Assembly: GCA_014549065.1 (NCBI GenBank)
Contig: JACDOX010000140.1
Coordinates: 320,770 to 384,769, forward strand
Length of the DNA stretch: 64,000 nucleotides
Direction of reading: 5' to 3'
Source: Cardinalis cardinalis
Taxonomy: Eukaryota; Chordata; Aves; Passeriformes; Cardinalidae
The notes beneath the pieces are model-generated. The model made no database searches and was not told the origin of the DNA. It was given only the letters and a program-made list of their open reading frames with translations. A program made the translations under genes and the position numbers. How positions within the stretch are numbered: position 1 is the stretch's first letter; the number at the start of each line of letters is the position of its first letter. Below, piece after piece: positions 1 through 11,159 of this stretch.

Positions 1-47
1 GTGTGGATTTCAGTATGCAACATCAGCGTAACAACAGAAATTCTGCC

Positions 48-665
48 TCTGGGCACCACTGCAAAGAGTCTGGCTCAGTCTTGTTTGCACCCTCCCGTTG
101 GGTTTGTAGTTATATCAGTGAGGTCACCTCATCCCACTCCCCTCATCCAGTCCCTGAATTATCTCTGTAGCCCTCATTNGGACTCTCCAGTATGTCCATG
201 CCTGTCTTACTGAGGAGCACAGAATGGGATGCAACATTCCAGCTGTGGCCTCACCAGTGCTGAGTAGAGGGGCAGCATCACATCCCTTGTATGGTCAGTG
301 CTCCTCCAAATGCAGCCCAGGATACCATTTGCCTTCTTTGCTGCAGAGGCACATTTCTGGCTCATGGTCAATGTGGTGTCCATCAGGACATCTATCTTCC
401 TTTCTTGCCAGGCTGCTTTCCAGCTGTGCAGCCCCTGATGTGCACAGGTGCCTAGAGTGGTTCCTCCCCAAGGGCAGGTGCTTCCCTTTTTTGAACTACA
501 CGGGGTTCCTGTCAGCCTGTCCAGGTCTCTCCAGATGGCAGCACACCTCCTTTGGCCCATCAGCTGCTCCTCGCAGTTTGGTGTCATCTGCAACTCTACC
601 AAGGGTGTACAGTCTACTCCATTATTCAGATGCAACTGCCGATTTGCCCAAGAAGAAAACAGCAA
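48..665 (-). mobile_element. CR1 LINE fragment: 3' part of ORF2 and 3' UTR
   Basis: Read on the minus strand, the sequence encodes degraded CR1 ORF2 C-terminal motifs. They include CAAIWRDLDRL, then SQKCASAAKKANGILGCIWR, then LPLYSALVRPQLE; the family usually has SQQCA.AAKKANGILGCIRR and LPLYSALVRPHLE. The low-coordinate side continues into the CR1 3' region with recognisable text such as the reverse complement of 'actctccagt' and 'aaagagtctggc'. The element is 5'-truncated at about 665, as CR1 copies usually are. The frame is interrupted, so it is an inactive relic. The 3' boundary near 48 is approximate. Confidence 0.85.
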
Positions 666-947
666 AATTTTCTAAATGATGATGTAGAATGCAGATTTGA
701 AAATGTGTATTGAGATTGCTGGAGTGCTCCCAGCTGTGGGTCATCTTACTGACAGCACACAGACTGCTCACAGGCGCATGTCTTCTGCTTCAGTGAGCAC
801 TTGGTTGCATCTTGTGATCAAATTTAAGAAAATGTTACGTATTTCATGAAAGAGTTATCAGTAAATGCTTTAAAGCTGCTTTTGATAAAACTTCACCCAA
901 ACTGAATGTTTCTTATGATTTCTGAATGTGTTAATGAGATGAGGAAA

Positions 948-1225
948 AGTAAGCATGGCCTTGCTAAGGCTAAATCTGTGATGAATGTCTGGATCTGTGG
1001 ACAAGGGTTGAGCAGTGAATGACACCTTGACTGGAAGAAAACTCTTGATGCTCTCAGAATACTCCTGTATCCAATGTACAGCTCTGGTCCAGTGGACAGC
1101 TGGGNAGGTAAAATACTGTTTGAATGCTTGCATAGTCATGGTTAGTGGGTTGGGCACAGTATTCTACCTGGAAGCCAGTGACAAGCAAGGACTGCAGGGA
1201 TCTGTACTAGGGCCTGTCCTCCCAT
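948..1225 (+). mobile_element. Decayed CR1 LINE fragment: reverse-transcriptase region
   Basis: Weak but collinear similarity to the middle of CR1 ORF2 is visible. First comes a block like 'gatctgtggacaagggttgagcag', then a GCTGGG..GTAAAA block near 1098-1112. A third block, 'ggaagccagtgacaagc' and 'ggatctgtactagggcctgt', spans about 1168-1217. In intact copies these correspond to the region around the RT catalytic core. Many substitutions and indels have destroyed the frame. The ends are approximate. Confidence 0.55.
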
Positions 1226-4200
1226 CCTTCCTTCATCCATGCTAGTATTTGCATCATCTTGTGCTTCTGCATTTGCACTGTCAAAAACATAGCTCAGCTT
1301 CTCTTTGTGCTCCAAATTGTTTACTTGTTGCTTCCCCTTCCTTTGAGCTCTCATTAGGATTTTCTTCCAGCTATATATTGCTAATACTAGGGAGTTGGTA
1401 AAAGAAGCAACCAGGTAGAAGCACAGTTGGACTGATTGTTTAGGAGAGAACAGATTTAAAGGGGCTATGTAAAATGAACTTAAGTTTCTTTTTTTGAGCT
1501 TTGCTCCATATTAGAAGTCAATATTCAAATGCGAGTATCCATTTTCAAAGAGCTGAGTAGGCAGCATGGCAACTGTCTACAACATACTACACTTGAGTAC
1601 ATGGTTTGATAATTTTTTTTATAAAGCATTAATAATTTGGTTTCAGGTAGACATTTTATTGGGCAGCAAATACATTTCTAATACTTCTCTTTATTTTCCT
1701 ACATTTTTGTCCATTGAATGATACTTACAGTTGTAATGCCTCGTACTTTAGGTCTTTGTTGATTTTCTCTAATATCTGGTCTTTTATTGGGATTTTAAAT
1801 CAATTGGAAATGAGGTGAGACTAAAAAATTCTGGAGTTTTGTGGGGTGGCTTTTTGTCTGGTTGGTTTTGGAGAGAGGGTGTTGTGCAGTTTATTTGTTT
1901 TTATCTTTTACTCCAGAGAAAGCAGTAAAGGTGTAGGGACAGTGTCAGAGGGGGGGTTGTGTATCAGGACAGCCCCTCTTACCACTCTTGATATGCGAAG
2001 GTCACACATTTTGTTCAATATTAGTGGATGACTGTTCTCTGTTCTTTCCCTTGTCACAGCTGCCTGTTAATGTTGTCTTCTCCTTTGTTTTGCTTCTCCT
2101 TGATAGAAACCAGAATCAAAGTGTCTTCATCTTTGGCTCTTTGCAGTCTGGGAACCATAAAGGATCTGCTTGTCATCATTCTTGACATGCAAATTAGTTA
2201 TCACAGATCCTTTTGCTTTGGGGAAACTCATTCTGTGCTTCCAAAGCTGGCAGTAGGTTTGAGCCTGTCCCAGCAGCTTTGGCTGTGCCATCTGCAGTCC
2301 AAGAATTCCAGACTTATAGGTCAGAAAGCACAGACCTTGGTTGCATCAGCTGAAAACACAGACAAGAGTGGATTAGAAGCCTCAGTTTTGGTTAAGTAGT
2401 AACAGGAAGACTAAGATTTNTGCTTTGCTAATGTGGGTCAGTTCAAATTGGCAACGGTTTAGCTGCTTGTCTCATGCTAAAAAAGGTGATAGACTTGTTT
2501 TCCATTCCCTGCTGTTAANCAGCATAATAGTTTATTACAGAATTGCCTATGTTTTTTTCATTTTATTGTTTGAGAAGTTAAGATTTTTTTTGTCCAATGG
2601 CCTTCCTAAGTGGTGTAATAAAAATGANTTATTTTTCTTTCCAAGTAGATTTATGTTTGATCTTCATAGATTGTTGCCAGTGTTAGGCTAGGATTCTCTG
2701 CTATACAATTGCAATACTGTGATAATATTTGTTATACTTAAGAGAATCTTTAACAGGAGGGTAAGGCTGACTGCCTTGTTACCAGTAGTTGAGAAATCTC
2801 ATTCATGCTTTGGGCTGTTGAACTGATGAAACAATGGTTTTCATGTCGTTTGTTTATCTGGGAATTGTCTTGGTTTTATTGAAAAATGACTCAATCAGTT
2901 TCAGTAAACTTTTGGAAGTGGAGCATAGACACTGTGATAGAGTACATCTCTCATTTTCCTTCTCTGGAAATCTAGTTCTGTTGAAACCCACAGCAAATGA
3001 TGTTACTTTGTTTCCCTGTTTCATTTTTTCTTCAACGTTAAGAATTAGTTTTTGTTGGNTGGACCTTTAAAGAGGGCTTACTTTTCCTAGCTTTCCTGCT
3101 TCTAGGAGAAGGCACTCTTGGGCTATAATTTGCAAACTAGAACATGGATTGTTAGGAAGCTGCAGCGTTTTCTTGTGTCCAGGCTACTAGGACACAAACT
3201 GTCCCCCTTCCTTTCTATTCCTTTTCTTAGGACTCTAGGGGAGAAAAAATGGTGCTTGAGGATCNATTTGGTTTTCCAGAGATCCCAAAAATCCAGTGGG
3301 ATTCATCCTCTGGGATGTCTAGAAATAGGGGATGGAATAACTGCATTTTCTAGACTGTCAGTGTATCCCATGCACAAGCAATTCATTGTAGCTGGGATGT
3401 GTCATCCTATGGATTTGCATGTGCTAAGTGAATGTAATCCTCAGGGATTTATCTGGCAGATTATGTTACATATTTCTCTGTGGGAAGTGCTGAATAGAAA
3501 TCTGGGATCTTAATTCTATCCCTATGCTTGTGGTGTTCAGTACCAAGAATGCTGCTATGCAATTTGTTATTGAAACATTAAAGGAAAGGTAGAACTAATG
3601 GGCTGAGGAGAGTAGCCTCCCTCAGGGTTTATGTTTTCCAAGCACAAATTCATTAAAGCTGGTCTAAAAATGAAAAAGGAAAATGTTTTTCAAGATACTG
3701 ATTGAAACTTTACCAAGTAATTTTTTTAAAGCTTCCATATTCTGATTTGTTTTCAGCAAAAGCACATACCAATTAATGTTCATTTTTATACAGTTTTATA
3801 ATTGNTTCATACATGCTCAGTACAAAATGGAATACAATAAAAATATAATTTCAGTACTCTTGCCAGCTTTTTACAAATTATTGTGGAAAGCTAGTTTTTC
3901 GATCACGCAGGAAATTTTTATAGTCTCTAAAGAACACAATCAAAGGTATGCAAAATTTAAAGGGGAAAGTGAACATAATAAAAAAAAAATTCTTAAGAGA
4001 TGGAAAAATCTTTTTTTATTCTGAGAACAGAATTTTCTTCTTAAAGAAAATAGNTAGCTTACCATTGTGACAAAATAACAGCTATTTATAAGAAAAGTTT
4101 GACTTGATAATATCTCTAAAGGCAGTGTCTGTGTTAGTGAAGCAGCTGGTTACACTGGTAGTTGTGGTGTTGCTATATGTGGAGGGCAGTAGTGTTACAT

Positions 4201-6961
4201 GTGGTTTAGCATCAAACTCATTTTGATTGGCTGCTTTCTCCTAAGTAAGGGCAGAACATGTNACTGGTAGTGTCAGCACTTGGATTTCAAAGTGCTTGGA
4301 AGTGCCAGGCTTGTGTTGTTTTCTTCTGTCATCGGTGCTTGTAGGAGAGGAGAAAACATCCAACAAAATGAATTGAGAGTTGAACAGAAAAGTGATTATA
4401 GAAACTCTTGGATAGAGAGTGTGGTCAGGAAGGTTGAAAACAATTTGCTCAACTGCTTCACTATAAAAACACTGGGCTGCATCTCAGAAAACCTTCAGAG
4501 TGCACTCTGAAAGCATTTGTTTTGCAAAGNCATTAGGTTTTTTTACATTTCCTTATTAGATCATGCTGTTAGCCTTTTTCTCTGATGCACTATCAGTTGT
4601 CACTCATGTGAATGACACCAATGTAAAACAGAAATGACAGTGAAATTGAGGTGGAAAAGTATAGTCAGTATTGGTTTCTCTTTATTTTGGAGNGTTAATT
4701 TAGTAGTTTAAAGCCCTAGAGTCTCCTCTCTAATGATTGGATATAGCAGAGGTGACATTGGTGTGCCATAACCTGGGTCACTGCTGCCTTCCAGAAGTAG
4801 AGAGCACTGCTGAAGCTTTTTCTGTGCAAATCTTGATGTGCTTATCATCTCGAAATCTGTCTCTGAAGTGGTGTTTGCTGCTCTGTGATAACTGTACAGG
4901 ATAAATCAGATTATCCCCTTCAAGTGACTTTCCCAGTAGCCCTCTCGGTGTTGAGGNGGTGTCAGGGATGGTCTGGGAAAAAGAGGTTCTGGGCAGGGTA
5001 GGACCTCTCCCTTTTGGAAGCCCAGGGTTGTGTCATCCGAACTTGGCTGTGACAGCGCAGAGTGACCATGATACAAGAAGAAGCCATTTTCTCTAAGTGC
5101 CTGGATGTTGCTTCTGACTTCCCTTTATAGTCTGTTACTGAAGATAGCAAAAAAAAAAAAATATTCAATTTTCATTTAATTTGAGATGTGACATACATAC
5201 AGAATCTCTTGATGGTGCCCTCTGATGTATATGTCAACTTTAAAGATCAACAAGCAACAACTTCTAGTTGTAAAGAAGGAACATTTTTATCAGGGCTAAT
5301 CTCTTAAGTCGTACCACACTTTTGAAGATATATTTTCAAAAGTGATCTTCATGAGATGNAGAATGCGCATGCATTTCAAAATATTAGTTTTTTACTTAGG
5401 TAGTAAACTCTAAAGACTATGGTTTTGGAAGACAGAATGGGAATGTTGGGGAAATGGGACAAATCAATCCCTTACAGAAATGCAAGTGTTTGGTTGTGAG
5501 GAGACAATTCTTTGAAAGGCCATCCTTTTCTCTACCTAATCCAGACCAACAAAACCAATCCATCTGTCCACCTTCAGAAAAGGTGGTAAAATGGTAGGAT
5601 TATATGCTGGCCAGTTTGCTGCACTGTGCAGATTTAGCCGCTGTTTTCTCCAGTTTTATGCAGTGGTGTTTCCTTGGAAATCTGAAGGCTGAGGACTCCA
5701 TTACCTGATGGTATTGAGCTGCATTTATTTGTACTCTAAATGCTCTTCTGAATATTGAGCTTTGGNATCCTGGCAGTTGAATAATCACCTTGTCTAAATT
5801 AACATGTTTTGCCATGGATTTATGAAGTGAAATTAATGCCTTATAAAAGAGCAATGATGATACCTGCAAATAATCACTAACCATGTCTGCTGTGCCCTGT
5901 AGATAGTAGAGCAGCTAGTTTTGAAATTTGCACTTTTAACTAAATAACTATTTTGCTTCCAGAAAGTAAGATTAAATTTTCATTTGAAGATNTTGAAATT
6001 AAAAGTTAGTTTTCTAGAACACTATGAATGTGTTCGCCGGGCTTTGTTCTAAGCTATGCCAACTGAAATATTTTTTCATGATAATAGATATTTAAAAATT
6101 GTATCTAGAAGAATCCCATCTGTTGTTATTGTCTGCTGTTATTACTGTATTGTGCTGTCATAAGTAAGACAGAAAAAACAAGATAGTAATTAAAATTAAG
6201 AAGGCACACAAAGACTGCAATATGTTTGAAAAATGTTTGCTAACTGAAAGTATTTCTTGACCAGGAATTTCTTAGTCTTATACCTTAGGGATCAGTTTTT
6301 ACACAAAAAACCTGTACTAAATTAATTGGGNAGAATGATCTATAAGCTCAGAAGACACTATCAGGAAATAAGCAGCTATTCAAAAATAATTAGAAATACA
6401 GGCTCAACTGTTCAGTGTTGAGAACATTTAATAGGTGCTCAAAAATAAATTATCATAGTTTGAAAAGTAAGACATTTGTAGTGAGCTGACTTGTAACCGT
6501 GTGGCATAGAAAGGCAGTGATGGTGAATGGAAATAGTCTCAAGTTCCTGCAAAGTTGAGTTTGGAACCTGTTTTTAAATATTTCTGTCAAATATATGGAA
6601 AACATTATAACCATTACTGGTAAAAAGTTAAGAGTAAGAAACAGCTAAGAAACAGATAAAATAGACAGTTACTGATAAAGAGAAGATAAGCTCATTAATT
6701 GAGCTAAGCTCAGGCACATAAGATGTTTTTCAGTATATCCAAATATAATTTTATGTCTTGAAATAATAAAGGCACACTATATTTTCATCTTTATTCCAGG
6801 AAGCCATTATCCTTTAACCTTCTTTCCCACAAGCAGGGAGTTACTGTTATCAGTAAAAGCTGGACTTGTCCTGTTATGCTTTGGCCAACAGGCTTCATAC
6901 ATNCAAGAGCTGCAGTACTGCAGCTGTATTATGTTTGCATTTGATGGTGTTCTGATAAAAA

Positions 6962-7370
6962 CTGGAATGCTGGTTCCAGATGGGTGTGCTTCAAGAAGGA
7001 CATAGAAAACTGGAGATGATTCAGGGTAGGGTTGCAAGAATGATGAAGGAGTTGGAAATGTGCTGTTTGCTGAAAGATTTAGAGCTCAGTCTTCTTAACT
7101 TATCAAAATAATATTTAAGAGACCATTTGATCACACTCTTAATGTATTCATTTGGGAGCAGAAATGTGATAATAGATAGTGCCTCCTTCTAGCAAACAGA
7201 AATAAAACACGAAGNAGCAGTTTTGAAAGTAAGTCAGCCAAATTAGTTTGGAAATAGGGTGTAAAATTGTAACCAGGAAGGTATGTAAAAACTGGAACAA
7301 TTTACCAATAGGTATGACTCATTTACAAACACTAGAAATACTTNAGATTGCATGTGTTCCTGAAAAACGC
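6962..7370 (+). mobile_element. Ancient CR1 LINE 3' fragment (amniote-wide type)
   Basis: Collinear matches run from 'cttcaagaaggacatagaaa' (about 6990) through 'aacttatcaaaataatattt' and 'ccatttgatcaca'. They continue through 'ggaaatagggtgtaaaatt' and 'ctggaacaatttaccaa' (about 7292-7309). This resembles the CR1/L3-like family common in turtles and crocodilians rather than the young avian CR1 types. The copy is strongly diverged. It may continue weakly to about 7500. Confidence 0.65.
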
Positions 7371-8020
7371 ACTGTAGGGTTGGTTGGGTTCTAAAAGCAC
7401 CAAACCTCTGCATGATTTTGTAGCAGGAGTGATGCTTTTAGTGTGTTATAGTAGGGCTGAGATGTTTGTATGCAATGCTTGGTGATCACAGCTGCTTGTT
7501 CACTCATAACAAGCTCCCACAGACGTGGACTTCCTTGGAGCCTATGGGAGTCATATGTAAAAACAAGGATTTTTCACACAGTAGAAGCAGGTTACCAAGA
7601 AGAGATTATTTTTCCCTTCCCCCCGCCTTTTCTTTATTTACATGGATTCAATTTGAGAACAGATGCAATAAAAGTTATTAATTATTTAGTATAAAAGACC
7701 ATATTGGATTCAGGAAACTAGAGATGTGAAAAGAATTGGTGGCTGAGACGCAGTGAAGGAACACATTAAAGGTCCTTTTCTTATTTTTCCCTAAACATTA
7801 AATTATCTCTTTGGGGAGATAATTTATTGGGCTGACAGATTATTGGTCTGACCCCATGTGAATTTTCCATATACTAACAGTATTNGATTATACTCTGTTA
7901 TCCTCTGAGAAACAAAATCTGTAACTTTAATGTCAGCTTGTAATGCAAAATAATCTTTCTTTGAAATAAAGAAGATTAAAAAAAACCTGAACAACCGGAC
8001 TGAACTTTAACATTGATTAG

Positions 8021-8076
8021 TTGTATCAGTTTTACTNTAGCAACTGGTACTATAGCAACTGATTGTATCAGGTTTA
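8021..8076 (+). repeat. Nested short direct repeats (order A-B-B-A)
   Basis: Unit A 'ttgtatcagttttac' at 8021 recurs as 'ttgtatcaggttta' at 8063. Between them unit B 'tagcaactg' occurs at 8038-8046 and 8053-8061. All are in direct orientation. Confidence 0.7.
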
Positions 8077-9577
8077 ATCATATCAGCTTAAAACTAGAGT
8101 GTACATTTTTTTCGTGGAACTGTTGTTCTGATGTACTGGACAGATTTATAGTGCAGTTAATACCTCTGTTCCTTTAGATATGAATTTCCAGTGCTGGAAA
8201 AATACCCCAGAAATCAGCCTNTGTAACTGAATTACTTTCCAACTGCTGAAATTACTTTTTCTGTCTTGTTTAACTCTGAATGTTTTCAAACCATTTCGTA
8301 GTACAGTATACGGATCATGTTTGTAGCCTACAAGTTGCCAGTACATCTGTGCATGAGCTGCTTAGAGCCACTGATTGAGTCATTGCTAGAAAAGCAAAAG
8401 AATTAGTNAAAGACTTGAATCAGAGAGAAAACTGCATACTTAGGGCATTGCCTTTATGTATCCTATTATGTAGATAACATGGAGCTGTCTGACTGGAGAG
8501 TGTGCTGGTGTAGACATTAAATTAAAGATCACAGTATTCAGAAGGTCTGATCTGATAGCAAGAACTGTCTTGGGCTCTTCCACTTGATTAGACCAACAGT
8601 ACACTATGTACTTATCTTAAATGTCAGACTGCAACTGTTCTTGAAAGATTAACATACACAATAATCTGATTTTTTTTNATGTACCTATCTAGAAGTTATG
8701 AAACTTTTAAATGAGCCTTTTTATTATAATAATTTTAAAATGCATGTCATGGAAGTAGAGACTTTGCTACCATATTTCTTGTTAAAGGTATCTGATACTG
8801 TTTGATTCGGGCAATTTAGCATAGTTCCAATAAACATCAATATATTTGTGTATGGTGAAGCTTTATATTTCCCAAAAGATTAAAAATATTTTGCTTTCAT
8901 TATTACCGTCTACAAGGAGCACAGTTTTGGTTTTTTCATCAAAGGTGGTTAGGTCATCTGTATATGTTATGCTCTTTATTTAGCTATGAAGTAGATTACA
9001 TAACAACTGCACAAACATTGAAATCTAAAATTAGAAAATGGTACTTCTAATTGCCATGTAAAATTTAAATATGCAGCACTGATCCACACGTTTCTTGCTA
9101 AAATTTTTATTTAGCAGTTTTACTTTCTGATTAGCAGTGGTTCATGACTTTATATAGGATCTATTTGTTNAGTGATATCAGGGAAGAATTTCTTTGTGTA
9201 TGTATATTTTAGTATTTTGAGGACTCAGTTTTTTACTGGCTACTTGTTAAAATCCTTATTCTATTTCAGAAATGTTACAGTTTGCATTGATAGGGTAAAT
9301 TAATATGGAACAGGTTTAAATTTATTCTTGATACTTGCTTAAAATTGAGTAGAAAATGTGCATACTTTTATAGTAAGTATAAAACCATCCTATTAATGAC
9401 TCAGTTGAGTATTTTAGTGTAATATATTGTTCACTGGAAATGCAAGAGGGGAAAANTAGCTGTGTTCTAACACTGCTAACAAAATCACGTATTTCATATA
9501 TTCCACAAGTAGTACAAGTAAGAAATCACTAGAGCTGTAATTTGGTGATATTTTGGGTGTTTGTTTTTCCTTTTCAG

Positions 9578-9664
9578 TCGGTGGCAAAGACTGGGCGATT
9601 GCTGATTAGCCATGAGGCTCCCCTGACAGGAGGATTTGCATCTGAAATCAGTTCCACAGTTCAG
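9578..9664 (+). CDS. BCKDHB: BCKDHB coding exon (penultimate; human exon 9 equivalent), branched-chain alpha-keto acid dehydrogenase E1-beta
   Basis: This exon encodes 29 residues, starting SVAKTGRLLISHEAPLTGGF and continuing through ASEISSTVQ. I recognise them as part of the C-terminal transketolase-like domain of the E1-beta subunit. The protein pairs with E1-alpha (BCKDHA) in an alpha2-beta2 thiamine-diphosphate enzyme in the mitochondrial matrix. That enzyme decarboxylates the keto acids of leucine, isoleucine and valine. The exon has a pyrimidine-rich acceptor ending TTTTCAG at 9571-9577 and a donor GTACAC at 9665. It is 87 bases long and starts and ends in phase 0, which matches the human exon beginning at coding base 952 as I recall it. 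No frameshift or stop is present. The preceding exons lie outside the window to the left. Confidence 0.97.
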
Positions 9665-9821
9665 GTACACAGGTTATTTTTAAGTGTTCTGTGTGGATGA
9701 ATGTTTCCTTGTAGAAGAAATACTTAACACTACATTAAAAGTTCAAGTTTTATATTTTATTAAAGTTATTCTCTTTTGCAGTTTTGTGCATGCTTGCCTT
9801 TTTTACCTGAACAGATGAGAA

Positions 9822-9885
9822 ATCATGTACCTACTAGGTACTGTGCATAGTGTCTGCTAAGCTAGAAATTTAACTTCCACAGCAA
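9822..9885 (+). repeat. Left arm of a 64-bp inverted repeat
   Basis: The block starts atcatgtacctactaggtac and ends aacttccacagcaa. It is matched in reverse complement by 11096-11159 with one clear mismatch and one ambiguous base. The similarity stops sharply on both sides. It lies about 160 bases downstream of the BCKDHB penultimate exon. Confidence 0.9.
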
Positions 9886-10114
9886 AACAGGGAGAATGTG
9901 CNCTGTGAGATGCAGGGGAAATATCTTCATGTGTAGTCTGGTTTTAATCTTCTTTTTTATTTTTCTCATAAGCTTATCCTTTGAGCTTCTTAAAAATTCA
10001 TACTAGGAATGTTGAAATCAGACACAGAAAAAGCATTCATGTCCAGTACAGTATAACACAGTGTGTGACACACAGTGTTCAGAGACCTCTTGAGAAAAGT
10101 CTGCAGAAGCTGTT

Positions 10115-10144
10115 CACGTGTTTGTGGTGATGCTCATGCACGTG
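10115..10144. promoter_or_regulatory. Two CACGTG E-boxes 24 bp apart
   Basis: CACGTG occurs at 10115-10120 and at 10139-10144, followed by CpG-containing 'tcgagctcgtacacgc'. They lie about 450 bases into intron 9 in otherwise AT-rich sequence. CACGTG is bound by MYC/USF/TFE/CLOCK-type bHLH factors. Function here is only a possibility. Confidence 0.3.
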
Positions 10145-10624
10145 TCGAGCTCGTACACGCAGAGCAGCTTGGAAAGGCTAAGATGTTCATCAGTATCAGT
10201 TACACCTGGAGCATTAGGTTTTGGAAGTCCTTTGGAGCTTTCTGATGTGTTTTATACCNGTACCTCCTTGGAAATTTTCCCCTTAACTTGATTTCTTTCC
10301 TGTGCACATCAGTAGTTCTGTTTTCTAGAAACATCCAAATTAAGTGTGTCCATCACTATCTGATGACTCTTTTTTGATTATTTTAGGACAGTTAAATTAT
10401 AGGACTAGAATTAAATGGGATTGTAAACTTCCCAATATTCAAAATATAAACCATGTAGGCAGTTANTAAAGCTTGGTAATTAGCCTTTTTATGGAAAGGA
10501 ATAGAGTTTTTAGTTCTGGGAGTGTAATTTCTGAATTAAATATGCAGAAGGAATCTCAATACTATGTTTCTTTATTTTTGTGGTACAGTTTCTTTTAAAG
10601 AGTAGTTGTACTAACTTTAATGTA

Positions 10625-10664
10625 ATTATATTATATTAAATTTGATTATATTATGTTAAATTCA
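10625..10664 (+). repeat. AT-rich tandem duplication, 20-bp period
   Basis: Two copies of attatattat(a/g)ttaaatt. lie directly in tandem, about 50 bases upstream of the CR1 at 10711. Confidence 0.8.
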
Positions 10665-10710
10665 TTTTTTCTACCAAAATGTTTTCTCTATTAAGAACCA
10701 AATATTTGGT

Positions 10711-11055
10711 TTCATGGAGACCTCATAGCAGCCTTCCAGTATCTTACAAGGAAGCTGGAGAACGGCGCTTCATCAGGAACTTTAGTGATAAGAAAGAGTA
10801 ATGAATTCAAACTGAACAAAGGGAAATTCATGTTAAATNCAGGGAAGAAATTCTTTACTGAGAAGGTGGTGAGGCACTGGAAAAGGTTTCCCAGAGAAGC
10901 TGTGGACGCCCCATCCTTGGAGGTTGTCAAGGCCAGGTTGAATGGAGGAGCTCTGAGCAACCTGGACTAGTTGAAGATGTCCCTGCCCATGGCAGGGAGT
11001 TGGAATGAGATGAAGGTACCTTCCAACCCAGACCATTCTATGATTCCATGATTTT
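10711..11055 (+). mobile_element. CR1 LINE 3' end
   Basis: The sequence starts in 'gagacctcatagcagccttc' and runs through 'gaagaaattctttactgaga' and 'tggtgaggcactgg'. It continues through 'tgtccctgcccatggcaggg' and ends in 'ttccaaccc...accattctatgattccatgat', the typical CR1 3' octamer repeats. It is heavily 5'-truncated. It lies inside the loop of a 64-bp inverted repeat (9822-9885 and 11096-11159), 40 bases from the right arm. Confidence 0.92.
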
Positions 11056-11095
11056 TCNTCCTTCTAAATGATCAGCATTTGACCTCATTTCCTCA

Positions 11096-11159
11096 TTGCT
11101 GTGGAAGTTNAATTTCTAGCTTAGCAGACACTATGCACAGTACCTAGTAGGTGCATGAT
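11096..11159 (-). repeat. Right arm of a 64-bp inverted repeat
   Basis: The reverse complement of this block reproduces 9822-9885 almost exactly. The arms are 1210 bases apart. The CR1 copy at 10711-11055 lies in the loop, ending 40 bases before this arm. Confidence 0.9.

Larger units (their letters stand above)
1..9577 (+). other. BCKDHB: BCKDHB intron 8 (3' part)
   Basis: This is non-coding AT-rich sequence before the exon at 9578. Three CR1 fragments account for about 1.3 kb (48-665, 948-1225, 6962-7370). I saw no exon in the rest: no stretch reads as the preceding E1-beta segment with splice sites. Between 1226 and 6961 and between 7371 and 9577 I see only short homopolymers and small local duplications. 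Open frames here are short and without recognisable domains. Confidence 0.85.

Noticed and set aside
207..665. 152-codon minus-strand open frame as a possible gene
   Set aside because: It is the degraded C-terminal part of CR1 ORF2, so it is annotated as a repeat.
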